NCBI GenBank assembly: GCA_964565165.1
Contig: CAZMDJ010000001.1
Location: forward strand, 1-64,000
DNA: 64,000 nucleotides
Source of the DNA: ZLKRG08 sp964565165
Lineage (GTDB): Bacteria > Actinomycetota > Actinomycetes > Nanopelagicales > Nanopelagicaceae
Direction of reading: 5' to 3'
Below, in pieces: positions 6,897-15,505 of this stretch. Numbering within the stretch: the first letter of the stretch is position 1; each line of letters starts with the position of its first letter. Both the position numbers and the translations under genes were made by a program. The notes under the pieces were generated by a model. It was given only the letters and a program-made list of their open reading frames with translations. It was not told the origin of the DNA and ran no database searches.

Positions 6897-8885
6897 ATGT
6901 CCGATATTTCAATCAAGGTAGATGGCCAAGCGCGATCCGTCGCCGCCGATCAAAAACCTACCCATATCTTCGCTGACCAGAAGGAAATCGTGGTCTGCAA
7001 AGTAAATGGAGAATTGAAAGATCTCTGGACCGATCTTAAAGATGGTGATGACGTTGAAGGCATCAGCATCTCGTCTCCTGATGGACTTAACGTACTTCGC
7101 CACTCAACTGCACACGTAATGGCGCAAGCAGTTCAGCAAGTATTTGCACAGACTCGTCTGGGTATTGGTCCACCAATCAAAGATGGTTTTTATTACGACT
7201 TCGAACCGGAACGTCCTTTTAATCCAGAAGATTTAGAGAAGCTAGAAAGCGCGATGCGTAAGATCATTAAAGATGGTCAACGTTTCCGTCGTCGCGTGAC
7301 TACAGAAGCAGATGCGCTTAAAGAACTTGCTCACGAACCGTATAAGTGTGAATTGATCGGCATCAAAGGCGATCAAGGTGATGAATCTTCAGTTGAAGTT
7401 GGCGGAACTGAGCTAACTATTTATGACAATTTAGGACGTGACGGTCAACCAGTTTGGTCTGATCTCTGCCGCGGTCCGCACCTACCTTCAACAAAACATA
7501 TTCCGGCATTTAAGTTGATGCGTACTGCTGCAGCATATTGGCGCGGTTCTGAGAAGAATCCAATGCTGCAACGTATCTACGGAACAGCATGGCCTTCACC
7601 TGAAGAGCTACAGGCATATTTAGATTTACTTGCAGAGGCAGAGAAGCGCGATCATCGCCGCTTAGGTAACGAACTTGATCTCTTCTCATTCCCAGATGAG
7701 ATTGGTTCTGGTCTTGCAGTCTTCCATCCAAAGGGCGGCGTGGTTCGCATGGCGATGGAAGATTATTCACGTAAGCGCCATATTGAAGAGGGATACCAAT
7801 TTGTGTATTCACCTCATTTAACTAAATCAACGCTTTTTGAAGTTTCCGGCCACTTGGATTGGTACTCAGAAGGTATGTACCCACCAATGATCATGGATGA
7901 AGAACTTCATGCTGATGGCACAATTAAAAAGCCAGGGCAGAAGTACTACATGAAACCGATGAACTGCCCAATGCATATTCTTATTTATAAGTCTCGCGGC
8001 CGTTCATATCGCGAACTTCCATTACGCGCATTCGAATTCGGAACTGTTTACCGATATGAGAAATCAGGCGTGGTTCATGGTTTAACTCGCGCTCGAGGAT
8101 TTACTCAAGACGATGCGCATATTTTCTGCACCAAAGAGCAGATGCCAGCAGAGCTAGATTCACTTCTAACTTTCGTCCTTAACTTGCTACGTGATTATGG
8201 TCTGCAAGATTTCTATCTAGAGCTTTCAACTAAAAATCCTGAGAAGTATGTTGGCGATGATGCTGATTGGGATGCAGCTACGGATATTTTACGTAAAGCA
8301 GCTGAAGCACAGAATCTAGAACTAGTTATGGATCCAGGTGGAGCAGCTTTCTACGGACCAAAGATTTCAGTACAAGCCAAAGATGCAATTGGTCGTACTT
8401 GGCAGATGTCTACTATCCAAGTTGATTTCCAATTGCCACAGCGATTTGAAATGGAATATCAATCAAGCGATGGTTCACGTCAACGACCGGTAATGATTCA
8501 CCGTGCGTTATTTGGTTCTATTGAACGCTTCTTCGGAGTTCTTACCGAACACTATGCAGGCGCATTCCCACCATGGCTTGCTCCAGTACAAGTAATGGCG
8601 ATTCCAGTTGCAGATGCTTTTGCACCTTATCTACAAGAGATTGTGGCAAAGATGCGCGCCGAAGGTATTCGTGCAGAGATTGATTTATCTGATGATCGCA
8701 TGCAGAAGAAAGTTCGCAATGCGCAGATGGAGAAGATTCCATTCATGATTATTGCCGGTGAAGAAGATCAAGCTAATGGCGCTGTTTCATTCCGCTTCCG
8801 TGATGGTTCACAGAAGAATGGAATTCCAGTTGCTGATGCAATTGCAGAGATCGTTCAGACCGTTAAGGATCGTAAGCAGGTTTAA
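6897..8885 (+). CDS. thrS: threonyl-tRNA synthetase
   Basis: A 662-residue class II synthetase that charges tRNA-Thr. Order: TGS domain (about 1-65), editing domain with HSTAHVMAQAV and DLCRGPH, catalytic core from about residue 245 with the zinc-binding cysteine in MNCPMH and motif 2 FGTVYRYEKSG, and a C-terminal anticodon-binding domain from about 560. Full length. The HIT gene starts directly at the next base after its stop. Confidence 0.97.
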   Translation: MSDISIKVDGQARSVAADQKPTHIFADQKEIVVCKVNGELKDLWTDLKDGDDVEGISISSPDGLNVLRHSTAHVMAQAVQQVFAQTRLGIGPPIKDGFYYDFEPERPFNPEDLEKLESAMRKIIKDGQRFRRRVTTEADALKELAHEPYKCELIGIKGDQGDESSVEVGGTELTIYDNLGRDGQPVWSDLCRGPHLPSTKHIPAFKLMRTAAAYWRGSEKNPMLQRIYGTAWPSPEELQAYLDLLAEAEKRDHRRLGNELDLFSFPDEIGSGLAVFHPKGGVVRMAMEDYSRKRHIEEGYQFVYSPHLTKSTLFEVSGHLDWYSEGMYPPMIMDEELHADGTIKKPGQKYYMKPMNCPMHILIYKSRGRSYRELPLRAFEFGTVYRYEKSGVVHGLTRARGFTQDDAHIFCTKEQMPAELDSLLTFVLNLLRDYGLQDFYLELSTKNPEKYVGDDADWDAATDILRKAAEAQNLELVMDPGGAAFYGPKISVQAKDAIGRTWQMSTIQVDFQLPQRFEMEYQSSDGSRQRPVMIHRALFGSIERFFGVLTEHYAGAFPPWLAPVQVMAIPVADAFAPYLQEIVAKMRAEGIRAEIDLSDDRMQKKVRNAQMEKIPFMIIAGEEDQANGAVSFRFRDGSQKNGIPVADAIAEIVQTVKDRKQV

Positions 8886-9413
8886 ATGGAGTACCTAGAA
8901 GGCGGAGCGGGGATGCCAGATGCCTGGCAACGTCTCTGGGCTCCCCATCGACTTGGTTATATCAAAGGCGAAAACCGCCCATTAGCTTCAAATGATGTTC
9001 CTTGTCCTTTCTGCGAAATTCCAAATAAAGATGATCGCGAAGGTCTAGTTGTTCATCGCGGCAAAGAGGCTTACGTGGTTATGAATTTATATCCATATAA
9101 CCCTGGACACTTATTGGTCTGCGCATTTCGCCACGTTGCTGATTTAACTGAGTTAACTGAATCAGAACGAAATGAAATTTCAGCTTTAACTTCTCACGCG
9201 ATGGTTACCTTGCGAAAAGTATCTGCGCCAGCTGGCTTTAATTTAGGGATGAATCAAGGTGCAATCAGCGGAGCTGGAGTAGCGGCGCATATTCACCAAC
9301 ATGTAGTGCCGCGTTGGTCGGGAGATGCAAACTTCATGCCAATTATTGGACAGACAAAGGTGCTACCTCAGCTACTCACCGATACGCGCGATGCGTTAGC
9401 TGATGCTTGGTAA
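8886..9413 (+). CDS. HIT domain protein, Ap4A phosphorylase/hydrolase type
   Basis: A 175-residue histidine-triad nucleotide-binding protein with AHIHQHVVPRW, the triad being H135, H137 and H139. A CPFC pair (C40, C43) is typical of actinobacterial members. Family members cleave nucleoside phosphate or phosphoramidate bonds such as diadenosine tetraphosphate, a by-product of aminoacyl-tRNA synthetases, which suits its place directly after thrS. An alternative start is the Met at residue 10. Its 3' end overlaps the convergent EF-G-like gene by 18 bases. Confidence 0.88.
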   Translation: MEYLEGGAGMPDAWQRLWAPHRLGYIKGENRPLASNDVPCPFCEIPNKDDREGLVVHRGKEAYVVMNLYPYNPGHLLVCAFRHVADLTELTESERNEISALTSHAMVTLRKVSAPAGFNLGMNQGAISGAGVAAHIHQHVVPRWSGDANFMPIIGQTKVLPQLLTDTRDALADAW

Positions 9414-9980
9414 CTTTTCTAGATAACTTTTAACAATATCTACACCTAGATTAAATTCCGGATCGTTGAGTAAAACTGGAATGGCAGGGAAGAAAATTCC
9501 GGCAGCAAATCCATCTTCACCAGCAGCCTCTTTCTGCGCTAAATATTCTTCACGGAACTCTGCAACTAACTCAAGGTGTTCTGGATCTGCATCCGTTATT
9601 TGTCCGGTGCGGTAGTTGTTGATTTTCAAAGTATCTAAATTAATTAGCGCGCAAGGAGAACCGTCGTCATCGTGTAGTACAAGTAATGGTGTTGCTACAT
9701 CATCCAACAAACGTTTTGCTAAAACCACGGCATCATCGAAGTCTTGCAAACCTTCGTTAAAACCGGTTATCACCAAGATGCGTGGAAGTAAAAGCTCATC
9801 GAATTGATGCCAAAGATCGACAGTCTTCTGGTCCACTCCGGAACTTGCATTGATTGCGAAGATAGCGGCTGCAATTTCAGAATCGACCTCATCGGAAACT
9901 GGTGCGCCGAGTGCGTTAGATAACGCAGCGGTAGCGGCACTTGGATGGCCATAAAGACGCCAAATGTTTCCGGTTTCCAT
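9396..9980 (-). CDS. degenerate EF-G-like G-domain protein (pseudo-GTPase)
   Basis: A 194-residue protein whose sequence follows domain I of actinobacterial EF-G-like (EF-G2) proteins but lacks the GTP-binding motifs. GHPSAATA (11-18) sits where the P-loop GxxxxGKT should be. The switch and DTPG regions are missing. SSGVDQKTVDLW (46-57) matches the region after G3, and ITGFN (71-75) replaces TKLD. The later DADPEHLELVAEFREEYL and FFPAIPV stretches correspond to the end of the EF-G G domain. It probably does not hydrolyse GTP. Function is unknown; it is divergent from pgsA with overlapping -10 boxes. Confidence 0.6.
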   Translation of the reverse strand: METGNIWRLYGHPSAATAALSNALGAPVSDEVDSEIAAAIFAINASSGVDQKTVDLWHQFDELLLPRILVITGFNEGLQDFDDAVVLAKRLLDDVATPLLVLHDDDGSPCALINLDTLKINNYRTGQITDADPEHLELVAEFREEYLAQKEAAGEDGFAAGIFFPAIPVLLNDPEFNLGVDIVKSYLEKLPSIS

Positions 9981-9987
9981 GGGCTAA

Positions 9988-9993
9988 AGCCTA
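9988..9993 (-). promoter_or_regulatory. -10 box for EF-G-like gene
   Basis: TAGGCT on the minus strand is followed by seven bases and ATG 9980. It shares two bases (9992-9993) with the plus-strand pgsA box. Confidence 0.45.
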
Positions 9994-9997
9994 CGAT
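9992..9997 (+). promoter_or_regulatory. -10 box for pgsA
   Basis: TACGAT is followed by six bases and ATG 10004. This fixes the pgsA start over an in-frame ATG at 9941 that lies inside the divergent gene. Confidence 0.5.
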
Positions 9998-10003
9998 GTA
10001 CCA

Positions 10004-10600
10004 ATGATTAGTTCGCGCATGAAACCAGCGGTGGTCAAAGTAATTACGCCGTTCTGTCGTGGACTTCTAAAAATCGGTGTGACACCTGACATGATGACAA
10101 TCTTTGGCACATCAATAGTCGTTTTAGGATCTTGGTTCCTCTTAGCACAAGGAAAAATTCTCGCCTCTCTAATAATTATTGGGTTAGCGCTTTTAACTGA
10201 TTTATTAGATGGAACCATGGCGCGAATCTCCGAACGCGGTGCAAGCAAATGGGGCAACTTCTTAGATTCGACCTTGGATCGCATTTCAGATGGCGCAGTG
10301 CTTCTGGGTCTTGCATATTATTTAGAATCAATTAACGATCGATTATTTGTTCCAACAATGGCGACGCTAATGATTGGCGCCATCGTTCCTTATGCTCGAG
10401 CAAAAGCTGAGAGCCTTGGAATTGAATGTAAAGGTGGATTTGCAGAGCGCACCGAACGCTTAGTGATGCTCGGAATCGCGGGCGCTCTTCATTTGGCGGG
10501 AATTACTTGGGCGCTTGATGCAGGTGTTTGGACACTATTAGTTTTATCTGCGGTGACTGTTTACCAGCGCATGGCAATCGTTTGGAGAGCAACTAGGTGA
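10004..10600 (+). CDS. pgsA: CDP-alcohol phosphatidyltransferase (phosphatidylinositol phosphate synthase)
   Basis: A 198-residue membrane enzyme. The full CDP-alcohol signature is present: D66, D69, G70, A73, R74, G84, D88 and D92 in DLLDGTMAR and GNFLDSTLD. About six membrane helices. By family and neighbours (PatA-like acyltransferase and PimA) it joins CDP-diacylglycerol with inositol phosphate to begin phosphatidylinositol synthesis, as in mycobacterial PgsA1. Its stop overlaps the next GTG start by four bases. Confidence 0.9.
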   Translation: MISSRMKPAVVKVITPFCRGLLKIGVTPDMMTIFGTSIVVLGSWFLLAQGKILASLIIIGLALLTDLLDGTMARISERGASKWGNFLDSTLDRISDGAVLLGLAYYLESINDRLFVPTMATLMIGAIVPYARAKAESLGIECKGGFAERTERLVMLGIAGALHLAGITWALDAGVWTLLVLSAVTVYQRMAIVWRATR

Positions 10601-11412
10601 GCGCCTACGCCTATCTAATTGGATGGCGCATCGTTAGATTCTTACCCGAATCAATCGCTTACAAACTCTTTTTTGCAATTGGCGATTATGTTTATCGCAA
10701 AGATGGCAAGAGCATTAAAAGGTTACGTGGCAATATGCAACGGGCATCAGGAAAAACCGGCTCACAACTAGAAGAGTTAACCAAAGATGCGATGCGTTCT
10801 TATATGCGTTATTGGTGTGACACTTTCAGAATGCCAGATTGGTCAGCTTCAAAAATTGATCAAGATGTAGAACTTATAAATGCGGAAGTATTCACAGGTC
10901 CTCTTGATGCTGGCAAAGGCGTAGTCGTTGCCTTGCCACACTCTGGAAACTGGGATCATGCAGCTGCCTTCTTCTTAGGTCGTGGATATAAGGCAGTTAC
11001 AGTCGCAGAGCGTTTAAAACCAGAGAAGGTATTTCAGGCGTTTCTTAAGTATCGTCAAGATTTAGGGTTGGAAGTTCTATCTACTGACATGCGCACGATT
11101 CCAACTTTAATTACCCGCGCTAAGCAAGGATTTATTGTTGCTTTAGTTGCAGATCGTGATTTGAGTTCAAGCGGGGTAGAAGTTGATTTCTTGGGAGCAA
11201 CTTCAAAGATGCCAGCGGGTCCAATGGCAATTGCAAAGAAAGCAGATGTCGATCTGATCGGTGCATTTATTGTTTACACCGCAACTTCAATTAAAATTTA
11301 CTTTGAGAAGTTGGATTACTCGGTTCAAGCAGAAGCGGATTTCTTTGCCAAACACTTACGCGAACATCCAGTTGATTGGCATATGTTGCAGAGGATCTGG
11401 ATAAATGATTGA
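10597..11412 (+). CDS. phosphatidylinositol mannoside acyltransferase (PatA-like)
   Basis: A 271-residue LpxL/HtrB-type acyltransferase. The HX4D catalytic motif is HSGNWD (H115 to D120), followed by conserved FLGRGYKAVTVAERL and VALVADRDL. In actinobacteria the protein at this position acylates the mannose of phosphatidylinositol monomannoside at the inner face of the membrane. It starts with GTG, overlapping pgsA by four bases, and overlaps pimA by eight. Confidence 0.85.
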   Translation: MSAYAYLIGWRIVRFLPESIAYKLFFAIGDYVYRKDGKSIKRLRGNMQRASGKTGSQLEELTKDAMRSYMRYWCDTFRMPDWSASKIDQDVELINAEVFTGPLDAGKGVVVALPHSGNWDHAAAFFLGRGYKAVTVAERLKPEKVFQAFLKYRQDLGLEVLSTDMRTIPTLITRAKQGFIVALVADRDLSSSGVEVDFLGATSKMPAGPMAIAKKADVDLIGAFIVYTATSIKIYFEKLDYSVQAEADFFAKHLREHPVDWHMLQRIWIND

Positions 11413-12571
11413 TCGTCCTCTTAATATCGGAATTGTCTGTCCCTATGGTTGGGATGCACCAGGTGGAGTGCAAGCGCATATTGCCGATCTAAGACAATAC
11501 TTAGTAAATAAGGGCCATACGGTTTCAGTACTCGCACCTACCGCAGATGAAGATTCGCTTCCTGATTGGGTTGTTAGCGCTGGCAAGCCACTCTCTATTC
11601 CATATAACGGCGCTGTTGCTCGCGTACTTTTCGGACCGGTTGCTTTCGCAAAAGTTAAGCAGTGGATCTCTGAAAATGAATTCGATCTACTTCATCTACA
11701 CGAACCAGCAATTCCAAGTATTTCTTTATTGGCTTGCTGGGCTGCGGAAGGCCCAATGGTCGGAACTTTCCATGCTTCTGCAAAGAAACAGAAAGCAAGT
11801 TTCGCAATTGTGCCAATCCTTGAACCGGTTATCGAAAAACTCTCTGCTCGTATTGCAGTTAGCGAAGCAGCGCGCGAAACTCTGATGGCGCACCTAGAAA
11901 CAGATGCAGTAGTAATTCCAAATGGAATTTATGCCGCGAAAATGGCCGGAACAGTTCGCCCTGAATGGAGCGGTCAAACGCTTGGTTTTATGGGACGTTT
12001 CACTGAACCTCGTAAGGGTTTAAAGGTATTAATCGATGCTTTGCCGATCATCAGTCGTTTTGCTCCGGAAATTAAAGTTTTAGTTGCAGGTCCAGGAGAT
12101 CCAGAAGAGTTCTTAAAAGATATTGATCCACAACTTCGCAGTCGTATCCAATTCTTAGGAAGGCTTTCAGAGCAGGAGAAGGCAGATTTCATGTCTTCGG
12201 TTGGCGCATACATCGGACCAAATACCGGTGGCGAATCTTTTGGAATTATTCTTGCCGAGGCGCTTGCAGGTGGTGCAGCTGTTGTGGCATCCGACATTCC
12301 GGCTTTCGCTGCGGTTCTGCAAAATGGCAAGTACGGAAAACTCTTCAAATCAGAAGATTCAACCGATTTAGCAAAAGTAATTATCGATCTCTTCCGCAAT
12401 AAGGAAGAGCGAGATGAGTTAGCTAAAGCAGGTCAAAATTATGCACAGCGATTTGATTGGGATGTAGTTGCGCATGACATTTTTGAAGTTTATGAGATGG
12501 CAATTGTCGGTAGCGGTAAAGTAGGTCTAGTTGCTGATAATCGACCTTGGAACAGGATGTGGAATCGCTAA
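11405..12571 (+). CDS. pimA: phosphatidylinositol alpha-mannosyltransferase
   Basis: A 388-residue GT4 glycosyltransferase. It has the N-terminal PYGWDAPGGVQAHI loop typical of PimA, HLHEPAIPS, GRFTEPRKGL, and the EX7E motif with E277 and E285 in GGESFGIILAEALAGG. It transfers the first mannose from GDP-mannose to phosphatidylinositol. Neighbours pgsA and the PatA-like gene fit exactly. The final A of the TAA stop is the first base of the next ATG. Confidence 0.93.
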   Translation: MIDRPLNIGIVCPYGWDAPGGVQAHIADLRQYLVNKGHTVSVLAPTADEDSLPDWVVSAGKPLSIPYNGAVARVLFGPVAFAKVKQWISENEFDLLHLHEPAIPSISLLACWAAEGPMVGTFHASAKKQKASFAIVPILEPVIEKLSARIAVSEAARETLMAHLETDAVVIPNGIYAAKMAGTVRPEWSGQTLGFMGRFTEPRKGLKVLIDALPIISRFAPEIKVLVAGPGDPEEFLKDIDPQLRSRIQFLGRLSEQEKADFMSSVGAYIGPNTGGESFGIILAEALAGGAAVVASDIPAFAAVLQNGKYGKLFKSEDSTDLAKVIIDLFRNKEERDELAKAGQNYAQRFDWDVVAHDIFEVYEMAIVGSGKVGLVADNRPWNRMWNR

Positions 12572-13065
12572 TGTCGCAAACCGCGCTCTACATCGCGCTA
12601 CTCGTCCTCTTTCTTTGGTACTTATCTTTCACTGCAACGCGATTAGATCGACTTCATCATCGAGTCGAAACTAGTTGGGCAGCGCTAGATAGCCTGCTGC
12701 AACGTCGCGCAGCAATAGCGCTAGAGATTGCGCATTCATCATTTGCTGATCCTGGAATGGCTTTGATTCTCAATCAGGCAGCGCATATGGCCCGCGAAGC
12801 GGATATCAGCGAACGTTCAGAATCCGAAAGTGGACTTACCGGTTCGCTCGGTTTACTTCTGATGAACGTGCAAGAAAACACTGATGATGCGCTTCTAAAA
12901 GAACTTAGTGATATCACCGACAAGATTCGCGTTGCGGTTAAATTGCATGTCGAAGCAGTGAACCGAACCCAATTAGTTCGTCGCAAATTAATCGTGAAAG
13001 CCTTCCGATTAGCAGGTCGAGCTCCGCTGCCATCCATACATAAGTTTGAAGAAGATGCGATTTAA
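12571..13065 (+). CDS. membrane-anchored helical protein of the PIM cluster
   Basis: A 164-residue protein with one N-terminal membrane segment (about 4-22) and a long helical region starting RLDRLHHRVETSW. It resembles LemA-type proteins and the N-terminal part of the membrane Nudix protein that follows pimA in mycobacteria, but no Nudix box (GX5EX7REUXEEXGU) is present. ATG 12571 overlaps the pimA stop by one base; an in-frame ATG at 12547 is less likely. Function unknown. Confidence 0.65.
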   Translation: MSQTALYIALLVLFLWYLSFTATRLDRLHHRVETSWAALDSLLQRRAAIALEIAHSSFADPGMALILNQAAHMAREADISERSESESGLTGSLGLLLMNVQENTDDALLKELSDITDKIRVAVKLHVEAVNRTQLVRRKLIVKAFRLAGRAPLPSIHKFEEDAI

Positions 13066-13999
13066 AGCCCTTGCAATTATTGCGCTAATTACCTTAACCG
13101 CATGTGGTGGGGGAAAAACTTCAGCACTCAGCGGAAAAGAGGCGCCCGATGGTCCAATCATTGTTGTAAAGATTGATGACACCAATGAAGCACATCCACA
13201 AGTTGGAATCGATAAAGCAGATCTGATTTATATCGAACAAGTCGAAGGTGGTCTAGTTCGATTAGCTGCAATCTTTTCAACTGAAATTCCTGATCACATA
13301 GGTCCAGTCCGAAGTGCGCGCATCTCTGATATTGATTTAATGTCGCAATTTGGAAAAGTTGCATTTTTCTATTCAGGTGCACAATCTAAGTTGCTGCCAG
13401 TTATACGTGCTGCGAATTTGCATGACCTTGGCGCTGAACATGAATCACCAAAGTTGTACACCAGAGATTCAACTAGGACTGCGCCTTATGACATGGTGCT
13501 TTACGGTCCAGAAGTTAAAAGTCGAATCGCCAATCTCGATGTAGCGAAAGCGAGCAGTATCGGTTGGAGTTTTGGAAAACTTTCAAATAGGGGCAACGCA
13601 ATTACTTCGGTAAAAGTTCATTGGCCAGCTGCAAATTATTCGGCAAAGTGGAATGGCAAGAGTTGGGATCTCTTCCATAATGGCAATGCAGATTTAACGA
13701 GCAATGGAATTCAGATCTCTCCATCAACTTTCGTTATTCAGAATGTTCTCATTACCGATTCAATTTATAAGGATAAGTTGGGTGGAATCACGCCGCTATC
13801 TGTAACCGTTGGAGAAGGAACTGGTTGGGTTTTACGCAATGGATTTGCAATAAAGGCCACCTGGAATAGACCTGATGCATCATCTGGAACAACTTGGAGC
13901 GATTCTGAAGGCAATGAAATCAAATTTGCACCCGGACAAGTTTGGGTAGCGCTTACAGACCAAGCTCCCGAATTTACGGCTGCACCATCTAAGAAGTAG
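13055..13999 (+). CDS. DUF3048 lipoprotein (YerB-like)
   Basis: About 314 residues from ATG 13055, with an in-frame TTG at 13046. A lipoprotein signal ends in the lipobox LTAC near residue 17, followed by GGGK. The rest matches the YerB/DUF3048 family: DGPIIVVKIDDTNEAHPQVG, QVEGGLVRLAAIFSTEIP, GPVRSARISDI. It is predicted to be anchored on the outer face of the membrane. The family function is not established. It overlaps the preceding gene by 11 bases, and its TAG stop is part of the pdxS -10 box. Confidence 0.8.
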   Translation: MRFKALAIIALITLTACGGGKTSALSGKEAPDGPIIVVKIDDTNEAHPQVGIDKADLIYIEQVEGGLVRLAAIFSTEIPDHIGPVRSARISDIDLMSQFGKVAFFYSGAQSKLLPVIRAANLHDLGAEHESPKLYTRDSTRTAPYDMVLYGPEVKSRIANLDVAKASSIGWSFGKLSNRGNAITSVKVHWPAANYSAKWNGKSWDLFHNGNADLTSNGIQISPSTFVIQNVLITDSIYKDKLGGITPLSVTVGEGTGWVLRNGFAIKATWNRPDASSGTTWSDSEGNEIKFAPGQVWVALTDQAPEFTAAPSKK

Positions 14000-14002
14000 A
14001 AT
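13997..14002 (+). promoter_or_regulatory. -10 box for pdxS containing upstream stop codon
   Basis: TAGAAT, whose first three bases are the stop codon of the DUF3048 gene, is followed by seven bases and ATG 14010. A weak -35-like TTTACG is at 13973-13978. Confidence 0.55.
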
Positions 14003-14009
14003 TCCCGAC

Positions 14010-14897
14010 ATGGCTGAATACACAGGTACAGCGCGCGTTAAGCGCGGAATGGCGGAGATGCTCAAGGGCGGCGTAATTATGGACGTCGTCGATTCAGAGC
14101 AGGCAAAGATTGCTGAAGATGCTGGCGCAGTTGCTGTTATGGCGCTTGAGCGAGTACCTGCAGATATTCGCGCACAAGGTGGCGTAGCTCGTATGTCAGA
14201 TCCTGACATGATTGAAAAGATTAAAGCTGCAGTATCTATCCCTGTAATGGCAAAGGCTCGTATTGGCCACTTTGCTGAAGCGCAGATTCTCGAATCACTT
14301 GGCGTTGATTACATCGACGAATCAGAAGTTTTAACTCCGGCAGATTATTCAAACCATATCGACAAGTGGGGCTTCAAAGTTCCTTTCGTCTGTGGCGCAA
14401 CAAATCTTGGTGAAGCGCTTCGTCGTATCAACGAAGGTGCAGCGATGATTCGTTCCAAGGGCGAAGCTGGTACAGGTGATGTTTCAAATGCGGTTACACA
14501 TATGCGCACCATCGGCGGAGAAATTCGTCGCCTAACTTCAATGCGCGAAGATGAACTTTATGTAGCGGCTAAAGAGCTTATGGCTCCATACGAATTAGTT
14601 AAAGAAGTTGCAGCAACAGGCAAGCTTCCAGTGGTGCTATTTACTGCTGGCGGAATTGCTACTCCTGCGGATGCATCTCTAATGATGCAACTTGGCGCAG
14701 ATGGCGTATTCATCGGATCAGGTATCTTCAAGTCAGGCAACCCTGCACAGCGTGCATCTGCTTGCGTGAAGGCGACAACTTTCTATAACGATGCAAAGGT
14801 TGTTGCAGATGTATCTCGTGGCTTAGGCGATGCAATGGTTGGAATCAACGTTGCAGATATTCCTGTGCCACACCGATTGGCAGAACGCGGCTGGTAA
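14010..14897 (+). CDS. pdxS: pyridoxal 5'-phosphate synthase lyase subunit
   Basis: A 295-residue TIM-barrel subunit that condenses ribose-5-phosphate (or ribulose-5-phosphate), glyceraldehyde-3-phosphate and ammonia to PLP. Catalytic lysines K82 (MAKARIG) and K150 (IRSKGEAGTG) are present. It forms a dodecamer with PdxT, which follows with no gap. Full length. Confidence 0.97.
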   Translation: MAEYTGTARVKRGMAEMLKGGVIMDVVDSEQAKIAEDAGAVAVMALERVPADIRAQGGVARMSDPDMIEKIKAAVSIPVMAKARIGHFAEAQILESLGVDYIDESEVLTPADYSNHIDKWGFKVPFVCGATNLGEALRRINEGAAMIRSKGEAGTGDVSNAVTHMRTIGGEIRRLTSMREDELYVAAKELMAPYELVKEVAATGKLPVVLFTAGGIATPADASLMMQLGADGVFIGSGIFKSGNPAQRASACVKATTFYNDAKVVADVSRGLGDAMVGINVADIPVPHRLAERGW

Positions 14898-15473
14898 ATG
14901 CGCGTTGGCGTTCTTGCGCTTCAAGGTGATTTTCGCGAGCACATTGCAGCCTTAAGTGCAGTTGGCGTCGATGCAGTTGCGGTTAAAACTGCAGCTGAAA
15001 TCAATGCAGTAGATGCTTTGGTTTTCCCTGGTGGCGAATCAACAACTATCGCTAAATTGGCACGCATCTTTGATGTCTTTGATGTAATCCAAAAACGCAT
15101 TCAATCAGGTACACCTATTTATGGATCTTGCGCAGGTCTAATTCTTCTGGCAAATAAAATTCTTGATGGAGCAGAAGGTCAAGAAACTTTCGGTGGGTTA
15201 AATATCGTTGCACGCCGAAATGCATTTGGCCGCCAAGTCGATTCATTTGAAGGCGAAATCGATTTCAAAAACGTAGGGAAGTTAAACGGCGTATTTATCC
15301 GAGCTCCGTGGGTCGAGGAAGTTGGTCCAGATGTAGAAGTTCTTGCGACTTCACATGGCCATCCGGTAGCAGTACGTCAAGGAAATATTCTGGCGACATC
15401 TTTTCACCCTGAATTAACAAATGATCACGCGGTACATCGCTACTTCGTTGAAGAGATTTGCAAGGGCAAGTAG
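14898..15473 (+). CDS. pdxT: pyridoxal 5'-phosphate synthase glutaminase subunit
   Basis: A 191-residue class I glutaminase that supplies ammonia to PdxS. The triad is C78 in YGSCAGLI and H170/E172 in SFHPELT, with PGGEST at 44-49. It begins at the base after the pdxS stop, so the subunits are made together. Confidence 0.96.
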   Translation: MRVGVLALQGDFREHIAALSAVGVDAVAVKTAAEINAVDALVFPGGESTTIAKLARIFDVFDVIQKRIQSGTPIYGSCAGLILLANKILDGAEGQETFGGLNIVARRNAFGRQVDSFEGEIDFKNVGKLNGVFIRAPWVEEVGPDVEVLATSHGHPVAVRQGNILATSFHPELTNDHAVHRYFVEEICKGK

Positions 15474-15505
15474 TATCTGGGCGTTATTAAAGGTGGGTGT
15501 TAACA

